DNA of 64,000 bases. Origin: Roseiarcus sp963770035. GTDB lineage: Bacteria > Pseudomonadota > Alphaproteobacteria > Rhizobiales > Beijerinckiaceae. The stretch is taken from assembly GCA_963770035.1 (NCBI GenBank), contig CAVYON010000019.1, positions 1 to 64,000 of the forward strand. The letters are read 5' to 3'. The notes beneath the pieces were generated by a model, which searched no databases, was not told the DNA's origin, and saw only the letters and a list, made by a program, of their open reading frames with translations. Positions 17,639-25,869 of the stretch are shown piece after piece. Within the stretch, counting starts at the first letter, position 1, and the number at the start of each line of letters is the position of its first letter. Position numbers and translations under genes: made by a program.

Positions 17639-18421
17639 TCAAGGAAGAAACGGGATCATCGCCGCAAACTCGCGCGCTAACGCCGATGACGGGTTCGGAT
17701 TTCCGAGCGCAGTCGACAGTTCTGCGAACCGCGCATCGACCGCGAGGTCTGCCGAGACGATCAAGGCGTCGAGGTCGCCGGCGTTCGAGTCGCCTTTCGA
17801 AGCCAGCGCCACGGCGAGCCCGACCATCAGAGCGCAATAGTCATTGGGCGCGCGAGCCAAATTCCTCGGGGCCGGTTCACCGCTCGCGCTCGTCATCATC
17901 TCACGGATCGGGCGCGCCGCTGCGAGTTCGGCGGACAAGGCGGCGCAAAGCCGGACCGTCGCATCCATGCGTTCGGAACTCGGACGAGAACTGTCTAGGA
18001 CGACGTCCGCCATCGCTCCGCTGTGCGCCTTAAGAGCGCCCACCGCCTCGTCCACGGCCTGCTCCGAAACGAAAAAGACTTCCAGGCCGAACCGGCGCAA
18101 CAGCCCCTTCAGCACATAGTAAATCTCGGGCGCCAAGGCGTTCGCCTCCTCCGCCTCGGGGCCGAAGTAGGCGGAAACCGGCTGAGGGAAGGCGAGCGCT
18201 CCCGATTGGTGTTCGTTCTCCGGCAGGAACGCGGTTGCGGCGGCCTCGACCTGTGAAAACACTGAAGCGGCGGCCAGCGCGACGGGGCGCGGAACATGCG
18301 GCGCAAAGCGATGGGCTCTTGCTCCGCTTCCTTCTGCGCTGCGCCGGATCTGATAACGCACGGCGCGCAATTGATCCTTGACCGCCAAGACAAACTGGTC
18401 AGAAAGGTGCGTCTTCGTCAC
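17639..18421 (-). CDS. Unrecognised protein inside the PTS/dehydrogenase locus
   Basis: A 260-residue alanine-rich, mostly helical protein without signal peptide or membrane segments. The GTG at 18421 was chosen because an AAGGAAACAGG site precedes it by about 7 bases; an open frame extends to 18652 with no other good start. No motif is recognised. It ends 3 bases after the SorC gene on the opposite strand (convergent), and it is separated from the HAD gene by 380 bases, so it may have its own promoter. It could be a stand-alone gene not tied to the sugar pathway. The reading frame and start are moderately supported. Confidence 0.5.
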   Translation of the reverse strand: MTKTHLSDQFVLAVKDQLRAVRYQIRRSAEGSGARAHRFAPHVPRPVALAAASVFSQVEAAATAFLPENEHQSGALAFPQPVSAYFGPEAEEANALAPEIYYVLKGLLRRFGLEVFFVSEQAVDEAVGALKAHSGAMADVVLDSSRPSSERMDATVRLCAALSAELAAARPIREMMTSASGEPAPRNLARAPNDYCALMVGLAVALASKGDSNAGDLDALIVSADLAVDARFAELSTALGNPNPSSALAREFAAMIPFLP

Positions 18422-18802
18422 GTGAGCGCCTGTTTCCTTGGCATCGCCGCCGTTTTCCCTGGCATTGCCAGCGACACTATAGCTGAACTCGGGCCGTTTT
18501 CGCGAATGAAAGCGCCAATTATAGGCCCCCGAACCGCGCCGTCGGCGAAGCCCGGGCCCCACTGCGATCGACCTTGCAAACGCACATCGCGGGCGAACGA
18601 AGCACGCCGAGTGAGGCGCTGCGCCTAAAGCAGATTCCTTTTGCCGGCCCAACGAATGGGCCGATTTTGAGTTCGATATTCACCACAGAGGGCACAAAGG
18701 ACACAAAGAACGACAGGGGTCTTGGTAAGTCTTCGTGGTTCTTCGTGTTCCTTGTGGTGAATTTGTCTCGTTTGCTCCGCTAGCCAGCCTGAGAATCTCT
18801 GC
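18422..18802. other. Intergenic region with an inverted repeat
   Basis: A 380-base gap between the unrecognised gene and the HAD gene. Apart from the inverted repeat at 18679-18762 nothing coding or regulatory was recognised in it. Confidence 0.5.
18679..18762. repeat. Imperfect inverted repeat of CACAAAGGACACAAAG type
   Basis: The left arm (18679-18714, beginning TTCACCACAG) and right arm (18730-18762, ending CTTGTGGTGAA) are imperfect reverse complements built on short units such as GGACACAAAGAA and TTCTTCGTGTTCC. Such sequences occur as dispersed intergenic repeats in many bacterial genomes. It lies just downstream of the HAD gene on the minus strand and could act as a weak transcription terminator. 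Confidence 0.7.
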
Positions 18803-19471
18803 CTAGTCCGCGAGCGCAATGAGCGCCTTTTCGACCGCATCCCAGTCGTGAGCGACGAAGTCTGCGCCCGCCTCCAGGAGACGAGCCCCGTGATCGGGCT
18901 CGACATGGGCGCCGCCGAGATAGCCGATCGCATGCGCTCCCGCCACTTTCGCCCCCTGCACCCCCGGCACGGAATCCTCGATCACGATGACGTCGGCGGG
19001 CCGAGCCCCCATCCGCTCGGCCGCATGGAGGTAGATGTCCGGAGCCGGCTTGCCGCGCGCGACATCTTGCGTGGAAAAAATGGCGTCGCCAAAAAAGCCA
19101 GTCAGACCTGTCTTCTCGAGACTGAACCGGATGCGCTCCGGCTGCGACGACGAAGCGACGCAGCGCCGTGTCGTCAGCTTGCCAAGAAAGTCGATCACCC
19201 CGGGCGTTGGTTTCAACTCCAAGGCGAACAGCTCCCGTGTATGCGGCCACAGCCGCTCGCGGACGTCCGGCCCGATCGGCTGACCAACCGCACACTCGAG
19301 CAACGCAAAAATGTCGGCCTGCTTCAGTCCGACGCATTGGGACCAGACACCGGCTGGAACCTCGACGCCGATGTCGGCCAAGATGTCGACGTAGGCGCGC
19401 ATCGACAGCATTTCGCTGTCAACCAGAACGCCGTCGCAGTCAAAGACAATGAGGCCCGGCCATGGACTCAT
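18803..19471 (-). CDS. HAD-family phosphatase/beta-phosphoglucomutase-like protein
   Basis: A 222-residue HAD subfamily IA enzyme. Motif I is VFDCDGVLVDSE (residues 9-20, with both catalytic Asp), motif II is near ASSSQPERI (about 108), and motif III/IV is GKPAPDIYL to IEDSVPGVQGA (about 140-170). It probably removes phosphate from, or isomerises, a small sugar or polyol phosphate. Its ATG overlaps the EI stop codon (ATGA), so it is co-translated with the PTS operon and probably acts on the imported phosphorylated substrate or a by-product. Exact substrate unknown. Confidence 0.85.
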   Translation of the reverse strand: MSPWPGLIVFDCDGVLVDSEMLSMRAYVDILADIGVEVPAGVWSQCVGLKQADIFALLECAVGQPIGPDVRERLWPHTRELFALELKPTPGVIDFLGKLTTRRCVASSSQPERIRFSLEKTGLTGFFGDAIFSTQDVARGKPAPDIYLHAAERMGARPADVIVIEDSVPGVQGAKVAGAHAIGYLGGAHVEPDHGARLLEAGADFVAHDWDAVEKALIALAD

Positions 19472-21456
19472 AGTTCGATGACGCATTTCTTGGCGAGCGG
19501 GATCGAAGCCGGGCTCATGCTCAGTTCGGTCACGCCGAGCGCCACGAATTTGGCGATCATGTCCGGGCGAGCCGCCGCCTCGCCGCAGACGCCGACCCAA
19601 ATCCCCGCCGCGCGCGCGGCTTCGCAAATCATCCCGACCGCCTTGAGCACCGCCGGATGATCGGCGCGGTTGAGGTGGCCGACCCGCGCGTTCATCCGAT
19701 CAGCCGCCATGACGTATTGCGTAAGATCGTTGGTGCCGATCGAAAAAAAGGCGACTTCGCTGGCAAGAGTCTCGGCCGCGAGCGCCGCAGCCGGCGTCTC
19801 GGCCATGACGCCGAGTTCGAACATGTGATGGGCCACGCCCTCGGCCGTCAGCTCCGCGCGACACTCGTCGATGAGCCGCTTCGTTGCGCGCAACTCCTCG
19901 ACGTCCGCGACCATGGGAATCATCACTTTCAGGTTGCCATGCACTCCCGCGCGCAACAAAGCGCGAAGCTGCGGCTTGAAGATGTCCGGCTGATCAAGAC
20001 AGAGGCGTATGCCGCGCCATCCCAGGAACGGATTGTCCTCGTGCGGCACAAAGATGCCCGGCGTGGACTTGTCGCCGCCGATGTCGAGCGTCCTGACAAT
20101 CACGCTGCGGGGCGCGAAGGCTTCGGCGAGCTTCGAATAGACTTTCGCCTGCTCGTTCTCGGTCGGCGGCCGCTTGCGCTCCATGAACAGGAGTTCGGTG
20201 CGGAAGAGGCCCACGCCCATGGCGCCGGCCTGCACGGCCGCCTCGATCTCTTTCAGCGAACCGAGGTTGGCGCCGATCTCGATCAAACGGCCGTCTCGCA
20301 TGCGCGGTTCGATCTTCACGTAAGCAGCAAGCTCGGCCTTTCGCGCCGCCGTCGCGGCTACGCGCGCGCGGAACACGGCTTCGGTCTGAGGCTCCGGATC
20401 GACCGCGACCTCTCCGGTCGTTCCGTCGATCGCCACGATTTTTGCCGCGCGCAGGCGCTCGGGATCCATTTCGAGGCCGAGCACCGCAGGCACGCCATAG
20501 GAGCGCGCGATGATGGCGACGTGCGAAGTGGCCCCGCCCTTCAGGCTTACGAGGCCGGCGAAGTTCTCAACCTTGGCGCCCGCGAGATCGAACGCGCTGA
20601 TCTCGTCGGCGATGACGATCGAACCGGGCGGGACTTCGCTAAGGCTCGCCTCATGCTTGCCGAGAAGCGCCAGCGCGATTTGGCGCGCATAGGCCGAGAC
20701 GTCCTCGCCGCGCGCTCGCAAGTAAGGATCCTCGACGGCCTCGAACTCGCGCGCGAGTTCGGCTCCGCCGTCGAGCGTGGCGCTCACGGCGTCGAAACCC
20801 GAATTCACATGAGCTTCGATCCGTCCGACCAGTTCCACGTCGCGGCCGATCTCAGCAAGCGCGGCGATGATGTCGGCCTCCTGGGTGCCGGCATCGGCAT
20901 AGGCGGCGCGACGCTCGAGATCGCTCTCGACGGCCGCTCTCGCGATGCTCAGCCGTTCGAGTTCGGCGGGAATCTCCGCCTCGGCGATAACTTGCCGTGG
21001 CGGTTCGATTCGCTCCGGAAGAAACGCGAAGGCGGGTCCGATCGCTGCGCCCGAGCTTGCGGGCGCTCCTTTCGGGGGCGAAACCTCGGCGAGTTCGTCC
21101 GGGACCGGCTCGTCCCTCGAAAGCTCTCCGGCGGTCGCTTCGGGTGAGCCGCGTTTGACAGGATCAGCTGCGGCGCCTCCCGGCGCGCCGATGGCGTCGG
21201 CGTCGGTCTGCGCGGCATAGTGACACAGCGCCTCGATAGCCTCGGCCTCGTCGGCGCCGTCCGCGCGAACGACAATCTCATCGTCTTCCTTCACGCTGAG
21301 CAGCATCAGCTTGACCGGGCTCTTCGCGTTGGCGCTCTTGCCGCCGCGCACAACCTCAATGTTGGAGGCAAAACTGCGCGCCAGCTTGACGAACTGGGTC
21401 GCCGGCCGTGCGTGAAGGCCTTCGTTCAGGCGGACAAAAACTTTGCGCTCAAGCAC
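19468..21456 (-). CDS. ptsI: HPr-Enzyme I fusion phosphotransferase (PTS energy-coupling protein)
   Basis: A 662-residue fusion starting with GTG at 21456. Residues 1-85 are HPr, with the phosphorylatable His in NEGLHARPATQF (about residue 15). After a 30-residue proline/alanine linker comes a complete Enzyme I: the N-terminal domain, the phospho-His motif GGATSHVAIIARSYGVPAVLG split near residue 310, and the PEP-binding barrel with LFRTELLFMERKRPPTE (about 415) and ELSMSPASIP at the end. It takes phosphate from PEP and gives it to the IIA encoded next to it. It has no GAF domain, so it is not the nitrogen-PTS EI. A private EI-HPr makes this PTS independent of the rest of the cell. Confidence 0.93.
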   Translation of the reverse strand: MLERKVFVRLNEGLHARPATQFVKLARSFASNIEVVRGGKSANAKSPVKLMLLSVKEDDEIVVRADGADEAEAIEALCHYAAQTDADAIGAPGGAAADPVKRGSPEATAGELSRDEPVPDELAEVSPPKGAPASSGAAIGPAFAFLPERIEPPRQVIAEAEIPAELERLSIARAAVESDLERRAAYADAGTQEADIIAALAEIGRDVELVGRIEAHVNSGFDAVSATLDGGAELAREFEAVEDPYLRARGEDVSAYARQIALALLGKHEASLSEVPPGSIVIADEISAFDLAGAKVENFAGLVSLKGGATSHVAIIARSYGVPAVLGLEMDPERLRAAKIVAIDGTTGEVAVDPEPQTEAVFRARVAATAARKAELAAYVKIEPRMRDGRLIEIGANLGSLKEIEAAVQAGAMGVGLFRTELLFMERKRPPTENEQAKVYSKLAEAFAPRSVIVRTLDIGGDKSTPGIFVPHEDNPFLGWRGIRLCLDQPDIFKPQLRALLRAGVHGNLKVMIPMVADVEELRATKRLIDECRAELTAEGVAHHMFELGVMAETPAAALAAETLASEVAFFSIGTNDLTQYVMAADRMNARVGHLNRADHPAVLKAVGMICEAARAAGIWVGVCGEAAARPDMIAKFVALGVTELSMSPASIPLAKKCVIEL

Positions 21457-21599
21457 TTCACTGGTCTCCGAACTGACGCCCCCATTTGTCCAAAACGAAA
21501 GCTGCTAGTCCCACGCCGTCGCATCGGGACGCGACGACGCGTCCCTCAGCGCTCCATGTGCAAAAACACGCTCTTGTCGCCGATGCCTGACGGCTCGGG

Positions 21600-21977
21600 T
21601 CAGGTTTCGACCCAGATTTCCGCGCCGGGACGCAGAGCCCCTACAAGCGACTTGAGATCGACGCTTTCAGCGCTGATCTCGCCAGGGCGAGGCGCGGCTT
21701 CCGCGCCATTGTAGTTGATGACGACGTGCCCCATCTCGCCGATCTTCTGCCAGGCGTATTCACCGATGGCGGTGATTCGGCTTTTGGTTCCCGCCACGCT
21801 GAGGGTAGCGCCGACAGCGGGCGGCGCCGCTGTCGGTTCTTGTTGAACGCGATGCAGCACCGACACTTCCGCCAGCTCCGGCGGGGCGCCTTCGGCAAAC
21901 AGGATGAGCACGCCTTCGCTCACAAGTTCCCGCGCCTCGTCGCTGACGGCCGTGATAATGGTGCTGAAGCATCGCAT
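21600..21977 (-). CDS. srlB: Glucitol/sorbitol-type PTS IIA component
   Basis: A 125-residue cytosolic protein of the glucitol-specific IIA family. The phosphorylatable His is in VSVLHRVQ (about residue 43). The C-terminal GEISAESVDLKSLVGAL to PGAEIWVET fits the family's barrel. It would accept phosphate from the adjacent HPr-EI fusion and pass it to IIB. It lies 17 bases after the IIB gene, with a 143-base gap to the EI-HPr gene. The start is an ATG at 21977. Confidence 0.92.
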   Translation of the reverse strand: MRCFSTIITAVSDEARELVSEGVLILFAEGAPPELAEVSVLHRVQQEPTAAPPAVGATLSVAGTKSRITAIGEYAWQKIGEMGHVVINYNGAEAAPRPGEISAESVDLKSLVGALRPGAEIWVET

Positions 21978-21994
21978 CGCGAATGGTCCTTTGA

Positions 21995-23011
21995 TCAGAG
22001 GAAGAAACTGGCGGCCCAGGCGATCAGCACGGACACGGGTCCCATGATCTGCCGACTGAACAGGACCGCGGGCACGCCGATCTCGATTGTTTGCGGCGTC
22101 GCCTCCCCGAGCGCCAGTCCGACCGGCACGAAGTCGCAGCCGACCTGCGTATCGTAAGCAAACAGCGCCGGCAGAGACATCGCCGGGGCGATCGTGCCGT
22201 TGGCGATCTGCGGTCCGATGATCGCCACGCCGATCACCTGGGCGATGACCGCGCCTGGACCGAGGATCGGAGACAGGAACGGCAGGCCGCAGATCGCCGA
22301 GATGACGAGCAAGCCGAGGATGTTGTTCGCAAGCGGCCCCATCGGCCTGGCAAGCAGGTCGCCGATGCCGGTGTACAGGATCAGACCGATCAGCATGGTC
22401 ACGAACGCCATGAACGGCAGGACGTTGCGAATCACCTGGTCGATGGTCTTGCGGCCGGCGTTGAAAAAGATGCCGACCACCTTGCCCATTCCACGACCGA
22501 TCGAGGCGATCACGTCGATGAACCCGCCGGCGCCGCCCGCTGGCGCTTCGGCGGCCCTAGCGGCGCTCGTCGCCGCTCTCGGCGCCGTGGCGGTCGCCCC
22601 CGCCCCGACCGCTATGGCCGGCTCGGAACCATCGGCGAGCGTGATCTGGTCCATCCCAACGCCCGAGACATAAATGTCCTCGGTGATGTATTGCGCCAAC
22701 GGCCCGGCCTGGCCGACCGGCGTCAGATTGATCGTCGGGATGCGCTTGCGAGGATAGACGCCGCAGCGCGCCGTGCCGCCGCAGTCCACGACCACGCAGG
22801 CCATTTCGCTCTCGGCCGGCGGAGCGCGGAAACCGTCGACGACCGTGCCCCCGGTAAGTTCGGCGATTCTGTAGGCGATGGGCGGGATTTTGCCGCCGGT
22901 GACCGCGACGATCTTGTCGCGCTCCTTTGTCGGCGTGATGACGAGCGGTCCGCCCCAGCCCTGCCGCCCGCGCGAGATCTTCACGGATTTGAATTGAACG
23001 TCGGTAGCCAT
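21995..23011 (-). CDS. srlE: Glucitol/sorbitol-type PTS IIB component with membrane segment (SrlE-like)
   Basis: A 338-residue protein. Residues 1-150 form the IIB domain (VKISRGRQGWGGPLVI, and the phosphorylated Cys probably in CGGTARCGVYPRKRIPTINLTP). An alanine-rich linker (about 165-190) leads to a membrane part of about five helices (190-338) ending in SVLIAWAASFFL. Together with the IIC it binds and phosphorylates a polyol during uptake. It starts with an ATG at 23011, 20 bases after IIC, and is followed at 17 bases by IIA. The sugar may not be glucitol itself, because no SrlD-type dehydrogenase is nearby. Confidence 0.92.
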   Translation of the reverse strand: MATDVQFKSVKISRGRQGWGGPLVITPTKERDKIVAVTGGKIPPIAYRIAELTGGTVVDGFRAPPAESEMACVVVDCGGTARCGVYPRKRIPTINLTPVGQAGPLAQYITEDIYVSGVGMDQITLADGSEPAIAVGAGATATAPRAATSAARAAEAPAGGAGGFIDVIASIGRGMGKVVGIFFNAGRKTIDQVIRNVLPFMAFVTMLIGLILYTGIGDLLARPMGPLANNILGLLVISAICGLPFLSPILGPGAVIAQVIGVAIIGPQIANGTIAPAMSLPALFAYDTQVGCDFVPVGLALGEATPQTIEIGVPAVLFSRQIMGPVSVLIAWAASFFL

Positions 23012-23031
23012 AGGACTCTCCTCCCCCGATC

Positions 23032-23745
23032 TCAGAGTTCGACGCCCTGGCGGCGCGCCATGAACGCGGTGATGCGTTCGGTGAGGATGCCCTTGAGCAG
23101 GATGACGATCACGCCGACGATGAAGTAAAAGATCGCGACCGTGACGTGATAGGAGGGCGGGACCTTTCCTGCTTTCTCGAGCTCCAGCAGAGCAACGAGA
23201 ACGCCGCCCCAGACGAAGTATTCGCCCGGGTTGGCGTGCGGGAACAGGCCAGTGATCGGGTGACAGAACGAAACAGCCGCGTCATAGAAGGCGGGCTTGT
23301 GCTTTTCTTCGAGGAACGTGCCGAAGGTATAGGCCATCGGATTGGTCAGGAAGAACATCGCGAGCACGGGCAAGACCGTATAGCGCGTCAAAGCCCATTT
23401 CCCCGCGGCGCGCGCGACGCCATGCACGCGGTCTTCGCCGACCAGGCCGATCAGGGCGTAAAAGGCCGTCATCAGCACGACGAGGGTCGGAATGATGCCG
23501 GTAACGAAGCCGGCGAACACCTGCCCGCCCTGCTGGAACACGCCGATGAAATGCTTGCCGATCGTCGTCAGCCAGCCGAGCTGTTCCTGCTGAGCGGCCT
23601 CCTTCACCTTGGCGGCGAAATCGGCGGGCGCCTGGGCCAGGACGATCATGTTGTGACCGACATGCGCCAACTGATCCGGGGGACCGGCCAACGCCGCGTA
23701 TTCGGCCAAATGCTGACCGTGAGTTATCAAGTGTGCGACAAGCAT
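23032..23745 (-). CDS. srlA: Glucitol/sorbitol-type PTS IIC component (SrlA-like)
   Basis: A 237-residue polytopic protein of the glucitol PTS IIC family with about five membrane helices, and family segments such as FLTNPMAYTFGTFLEEKHKP (about 140) and SFCHPITGLFPHANPGEYFVW split near 165-185. It forms the translocation pore with the membrane part of IIB. The ATG at 23745 follows an AGGGAGGAAT ribosome binding site. It lies second in the operon behind gutM, as in enterobacterial srl/gut clusters where the membrane genes come first. Confidence 0.93.
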   Translation of the reverse strand: MLVAHLITHGQHLAEYAALAGPPDQLAHVGHNMIVLAQAPADFAAKVKEAAQQEQLGWLTTIGKHFIGVFQQGGQVFAGFVTGIIPTLVVLMTAFYALIGLVGEDRVHGVARAAGKWALTRYTVLPVLAMFFLTNPMAYTFGTFLEEKHKPAFYDAAVSFCHPITGLFPHANPGEYFVWGGVLVALLELEKAGKVPPSYHVTVAIFYFIVGVIVILLKGILTERITAFMARRQGVEL

Positions 23746-23804
23746 GCTATTCCTCCCTGCTCCTTACCAATAGACCACGCCGGCTAGCAGAGTTCCGGCG
23801 AAGA

Positions 23805-24242
23805 TCACGCCAACTTGAATGCAGCGCCAGAGGCCGCGCCGGTCACGCTCCCTTTTTGGGCTTCGACCTTCTCAATCTGTTCGATCGCCTTGGCGATGGC
23901 GACGCCGAGGCCCGAATCGAAACCGGAGCCCTCGACCTTCGCCTTGAGCTCGGTAAGCGACAGACCGTTGAGGTCGTCGCGGGCCTTGAACTTGGCGAAC
24001 ACGCTGCGCCCCTGCATCACGCGCACTGTTCGGACGATTTGGCTTGGATCGACAACCACCATGACGATCGCGCCCCTGCCCAGCTTGGCGGGCGCAGCCC
24101 CGACGCCAAGCATGCCGTCGGACCAGCCCTTGCGGAGTTCCTTAAACACCCCTTGATAATGCTGAGTTTGGCGCCAGACGCCGTACGCTTGCAGGGCCCA
24201 TGCTATGACCAGGGCGAGAAGCGCATATTGCCACCAGGCCAT
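23805..24242 (-). CDS. gutM: GutM-family accessory protein of glucitol-type PTS
   Basis: A 145-residue protein with one N-terminal membrane segment (residues 4-22) followed by a soluble GutM domain (QTQHYQGVFKELRKGW near 27-42, GAIVMVVVD near 58). GutM was described as an activator of the glucitol operon in enterobacteria, although its membrane segment suggests a PTS-associated sensor. It is the first gene of the PTS operon, with an ATG at 24242 and a GGAGGAAGG site. The inverted repeat at 24328-24362 lies in its promoter region. The last 20 residues are alanine/glycine-rich and may be disordered. Confidence 0.88.
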   Translation of the reverse strand: MAWWQYALLALVIAWALQAYGVWRQTQHYQGVFKELRKGWSDGMLGVGAAPAKLGRGAIVMVVVDPSQIVRTVRVMQGRSVFAKFKARDDLNGLSLTELKAKVEGSGFDSGLGVAIAKAIEQIEKVEAQKGSVTGAASGAAFKLA

Positions 24243-24676
24243 TCCTTCCTCCGCCGAACAGCCGCGCCGCTTTTGCGAGCGGGTTTGCCATCATTTGCTC
24301 ACCGTCATCCGAACACATGTATTTCGAATTGTCAACATGTATCATTTATACACGCTGACAATGTTCTATCGTGACGCCAATGCCCGAGGGATCGAACCGT
24401 TGGTTCGTTCGCATGGACCTCCGTCCGCGCCGAGGATGCGACCGGAGCTTTGGCGCTCGGCAAGGTCGCCGTTAAGAGGGCCTGCAAGTCCCTGATTTTT
24501 CGAGCCGCGGTCGATAAAATGGCGAAGTCTCTGGCGCCTCACGGGCGCGCTAGCCGTGTCGGCGCGCCGTCATCGCCTCAGCGCCGTGCGCCAGCAGAGC
24601 TCGGTATCATGGGGTCGGCCGCGGGCCGCTGGCTTCGCTTCGTCCAGCACGCCGTCGCGGACATGCCGACCCCCTC
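24243..24676. promoter_or_regulatory. Promoter region of the PTS operon
   Basis: A 434-base gap. Its left third (24300-24370) is strongly AT-rich and carries the 15-bp inverted repeat described separately. The remainder up to 24676 (end of the next gene) is GC-rich and holds no supported gene or hairpin. Confidence 0.5.
24328..24362. promoter_or_regulatory. 15-bp inverted repeat, likely PTS operon operator
   Basis: ATTGTCAACATGTAT (24328-24342) and the reverse complement of 24348-24362 (ATTGTCAGCGTGTAT) match at 13 of 15 positions, with a 5-base spacer CATTT. It lies about 86-120 bases upstream of gutM in an AT-rich stretch, a typical place for a SorC-type regulator or activator. It differs from the palindrome at 16488-16508, so two regulators or two site types may be involved. 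Confidence 0.55.
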
Positions 24677-25300
24677 TCAGTCCTTCTCCTTGACGGTCAG
24701 GATTGCGGCCTTGACGGCAGGTCGGCTGCTGAAATACTGCGGAAAACTCCAGTTCGGCTCGACGCCCATGAAGACGTCGAAAAACCCGACTGCGGTGTCG
24801 GGATCCTGGTCGAAATTCTCCCGAAACGATTCCCATAGACGGACATCTTGCAAGTGGGGATTGTCATCAACGCGAACGTCGAAATCCTGGGCGAGGATCG
24901 CCTGTACGAGCCTGAGACAATAGGTCGCGTATAAATATCCTTCAGGCCAGAACTCGCAGACCCTCGCCATGGGCTCCGGCGGGATCAGGTTGTCGAATTG
25001 GCCCTGTCCGACCTTGCTCGCCGGATTGGCTCGGCAGAGTTCGCGCAACATGAGACCGGCGGCGAAGATCGCGAAATCCCGCCGATTTCGCCCGGAATAC
25101 GGGCGCTCCCGTTCGAAGATGGTCGCCCACCGGAAGAAAGCGGACACCAACACGCGTTCGTCGACCAAATATCGAAAGTGAAAGCGGCGACCCATCTCAT
25201 CGGCTTGCTGTTTGAAAGTCTCGCGAAACCAGCGCAAGCGCCGCACCCGGTGACGAAGATCTGAAATGTCGGTGAGATGACTCATGACTTGCTCGGTCAT
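24677..25300 (-). CDS. Hypothetical protein, translationally coupled to the upstream gene
   Basis: A 207-residue soluble protein rich in aromatic residues (WFRETF, RWATIFERERPYSGRNRRDFAIFAAGLMLREL split near 35-80, FWPEGYLYATYCL near 115, NWSFPQYFSSRPAV near the end). No signal peptide, membrane helix or known motif is recognised. The ATG at 25300 overlaps the stop of the upstream small gene (TGATG), which supports both genes and suggests stoichiometric expression. The upstream partner is interrupted by an IS21 element, so the pair may no longer be transcribed normally. Confidence 0.7.
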   Translation of the reverse strand: MTEQVMSHLTDISDLRHRVRRLRWFRETFKQQADEMGRRFHFRYLVDERVLVSAFFRWATIFERERPYSGRNRRDFAIFAAGLMLRELCRANPASKVGQGQFDNLIPPEPMARVCEFWPEGYLYATYCLRLVQAILAQDFDVRVDDNPHLQDVRLWESFRENFDQDPDTAVGFFDVFMGVEPNWSFPQYFSSRPAVKAAILTVKEKD

Positions 25301-25665
25301 CACAGCTTCCCGATCAACCAGCCCACCCGCCCCTTCTTACAGGTCAATGTCCTTAGAAAATAGTGGGGCAGCGGCGCAAGCGCCTCCATCTTTCGGCGAC
25401 CGACGCGCCTGGCGCCGGCCCAGGCGCGTCGGTCGCCGGACAGGCTGATGCAATCGCCCTTGCGCGCCGGTTCGTCGCCGCTCCAGGCGAAAGCGCAAAA
25501 TATCCAAGGCCCGCCGCGGTCGAAAACATGCGTGCATCCCCCGTCTCTGTTCACGATCGCGTCGGAGACAATATTGATTTCGCCGCGGAACAAGGCTTTG
25601 GTCTCGGCAAGAAAGACACCCTTCCCCGGCATTTCGGCAGATTGCCGCTATACCAGTCGAAGTCC
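25300..25665 (-). pseudogene. Small hypothetical gene truncated by the IS21 insertion
   Basis: The main frame (25300-25632) reads MPGKGVFLAETKALFRGEINI to the stop that overlaps the next gene. Continuing upstream in a second frame gives DFDWYSGNLPK, which joins it if one A is restored near 25635. The remaining upstream part lies beyond the IS21 element, and no clear start could be rebuilt at 28401-28440. Near the C-terminus a perfect 19-bp-arm palindrome (25394-25438) lies in the coding sequence. No family is recognised. The overlap with the downstream start is the best evidence that this was a real gene. Confidence 0.5.
25394..25438. repeat. Perfect hairpin with 19-bp arms inside a small gene
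   Basis: CGGCGACCGACGCGCCTGG (25394-25412) is the exact reverse complement of 25420-25438, with a 7-base loop. There is no T-run, and it sits within the reading frame of the small gene rather than behind it, so it looks like an inserted palindromic element more than a terminator. Confidence 0.75.
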
Positions 25666-25869
25666 TGCACGGCGACAATTAAGATGGCCGGTTCATCGAC
25701 AATTATCTTGGCCGGTTAGGGCGTCCGGCAGCGCCGGTTGAAGGGAGGGGCGAAAGCCCCGACCGGAAAGCGGCGCTGCCGGACGGCGGTTTCAATGTCC
25801 CCCTGAGGGACGTCGGCCGTTCGGCGTCGAGGGTGGTATCGCAGCTCAATAACCAACGATCTGAGCTCG

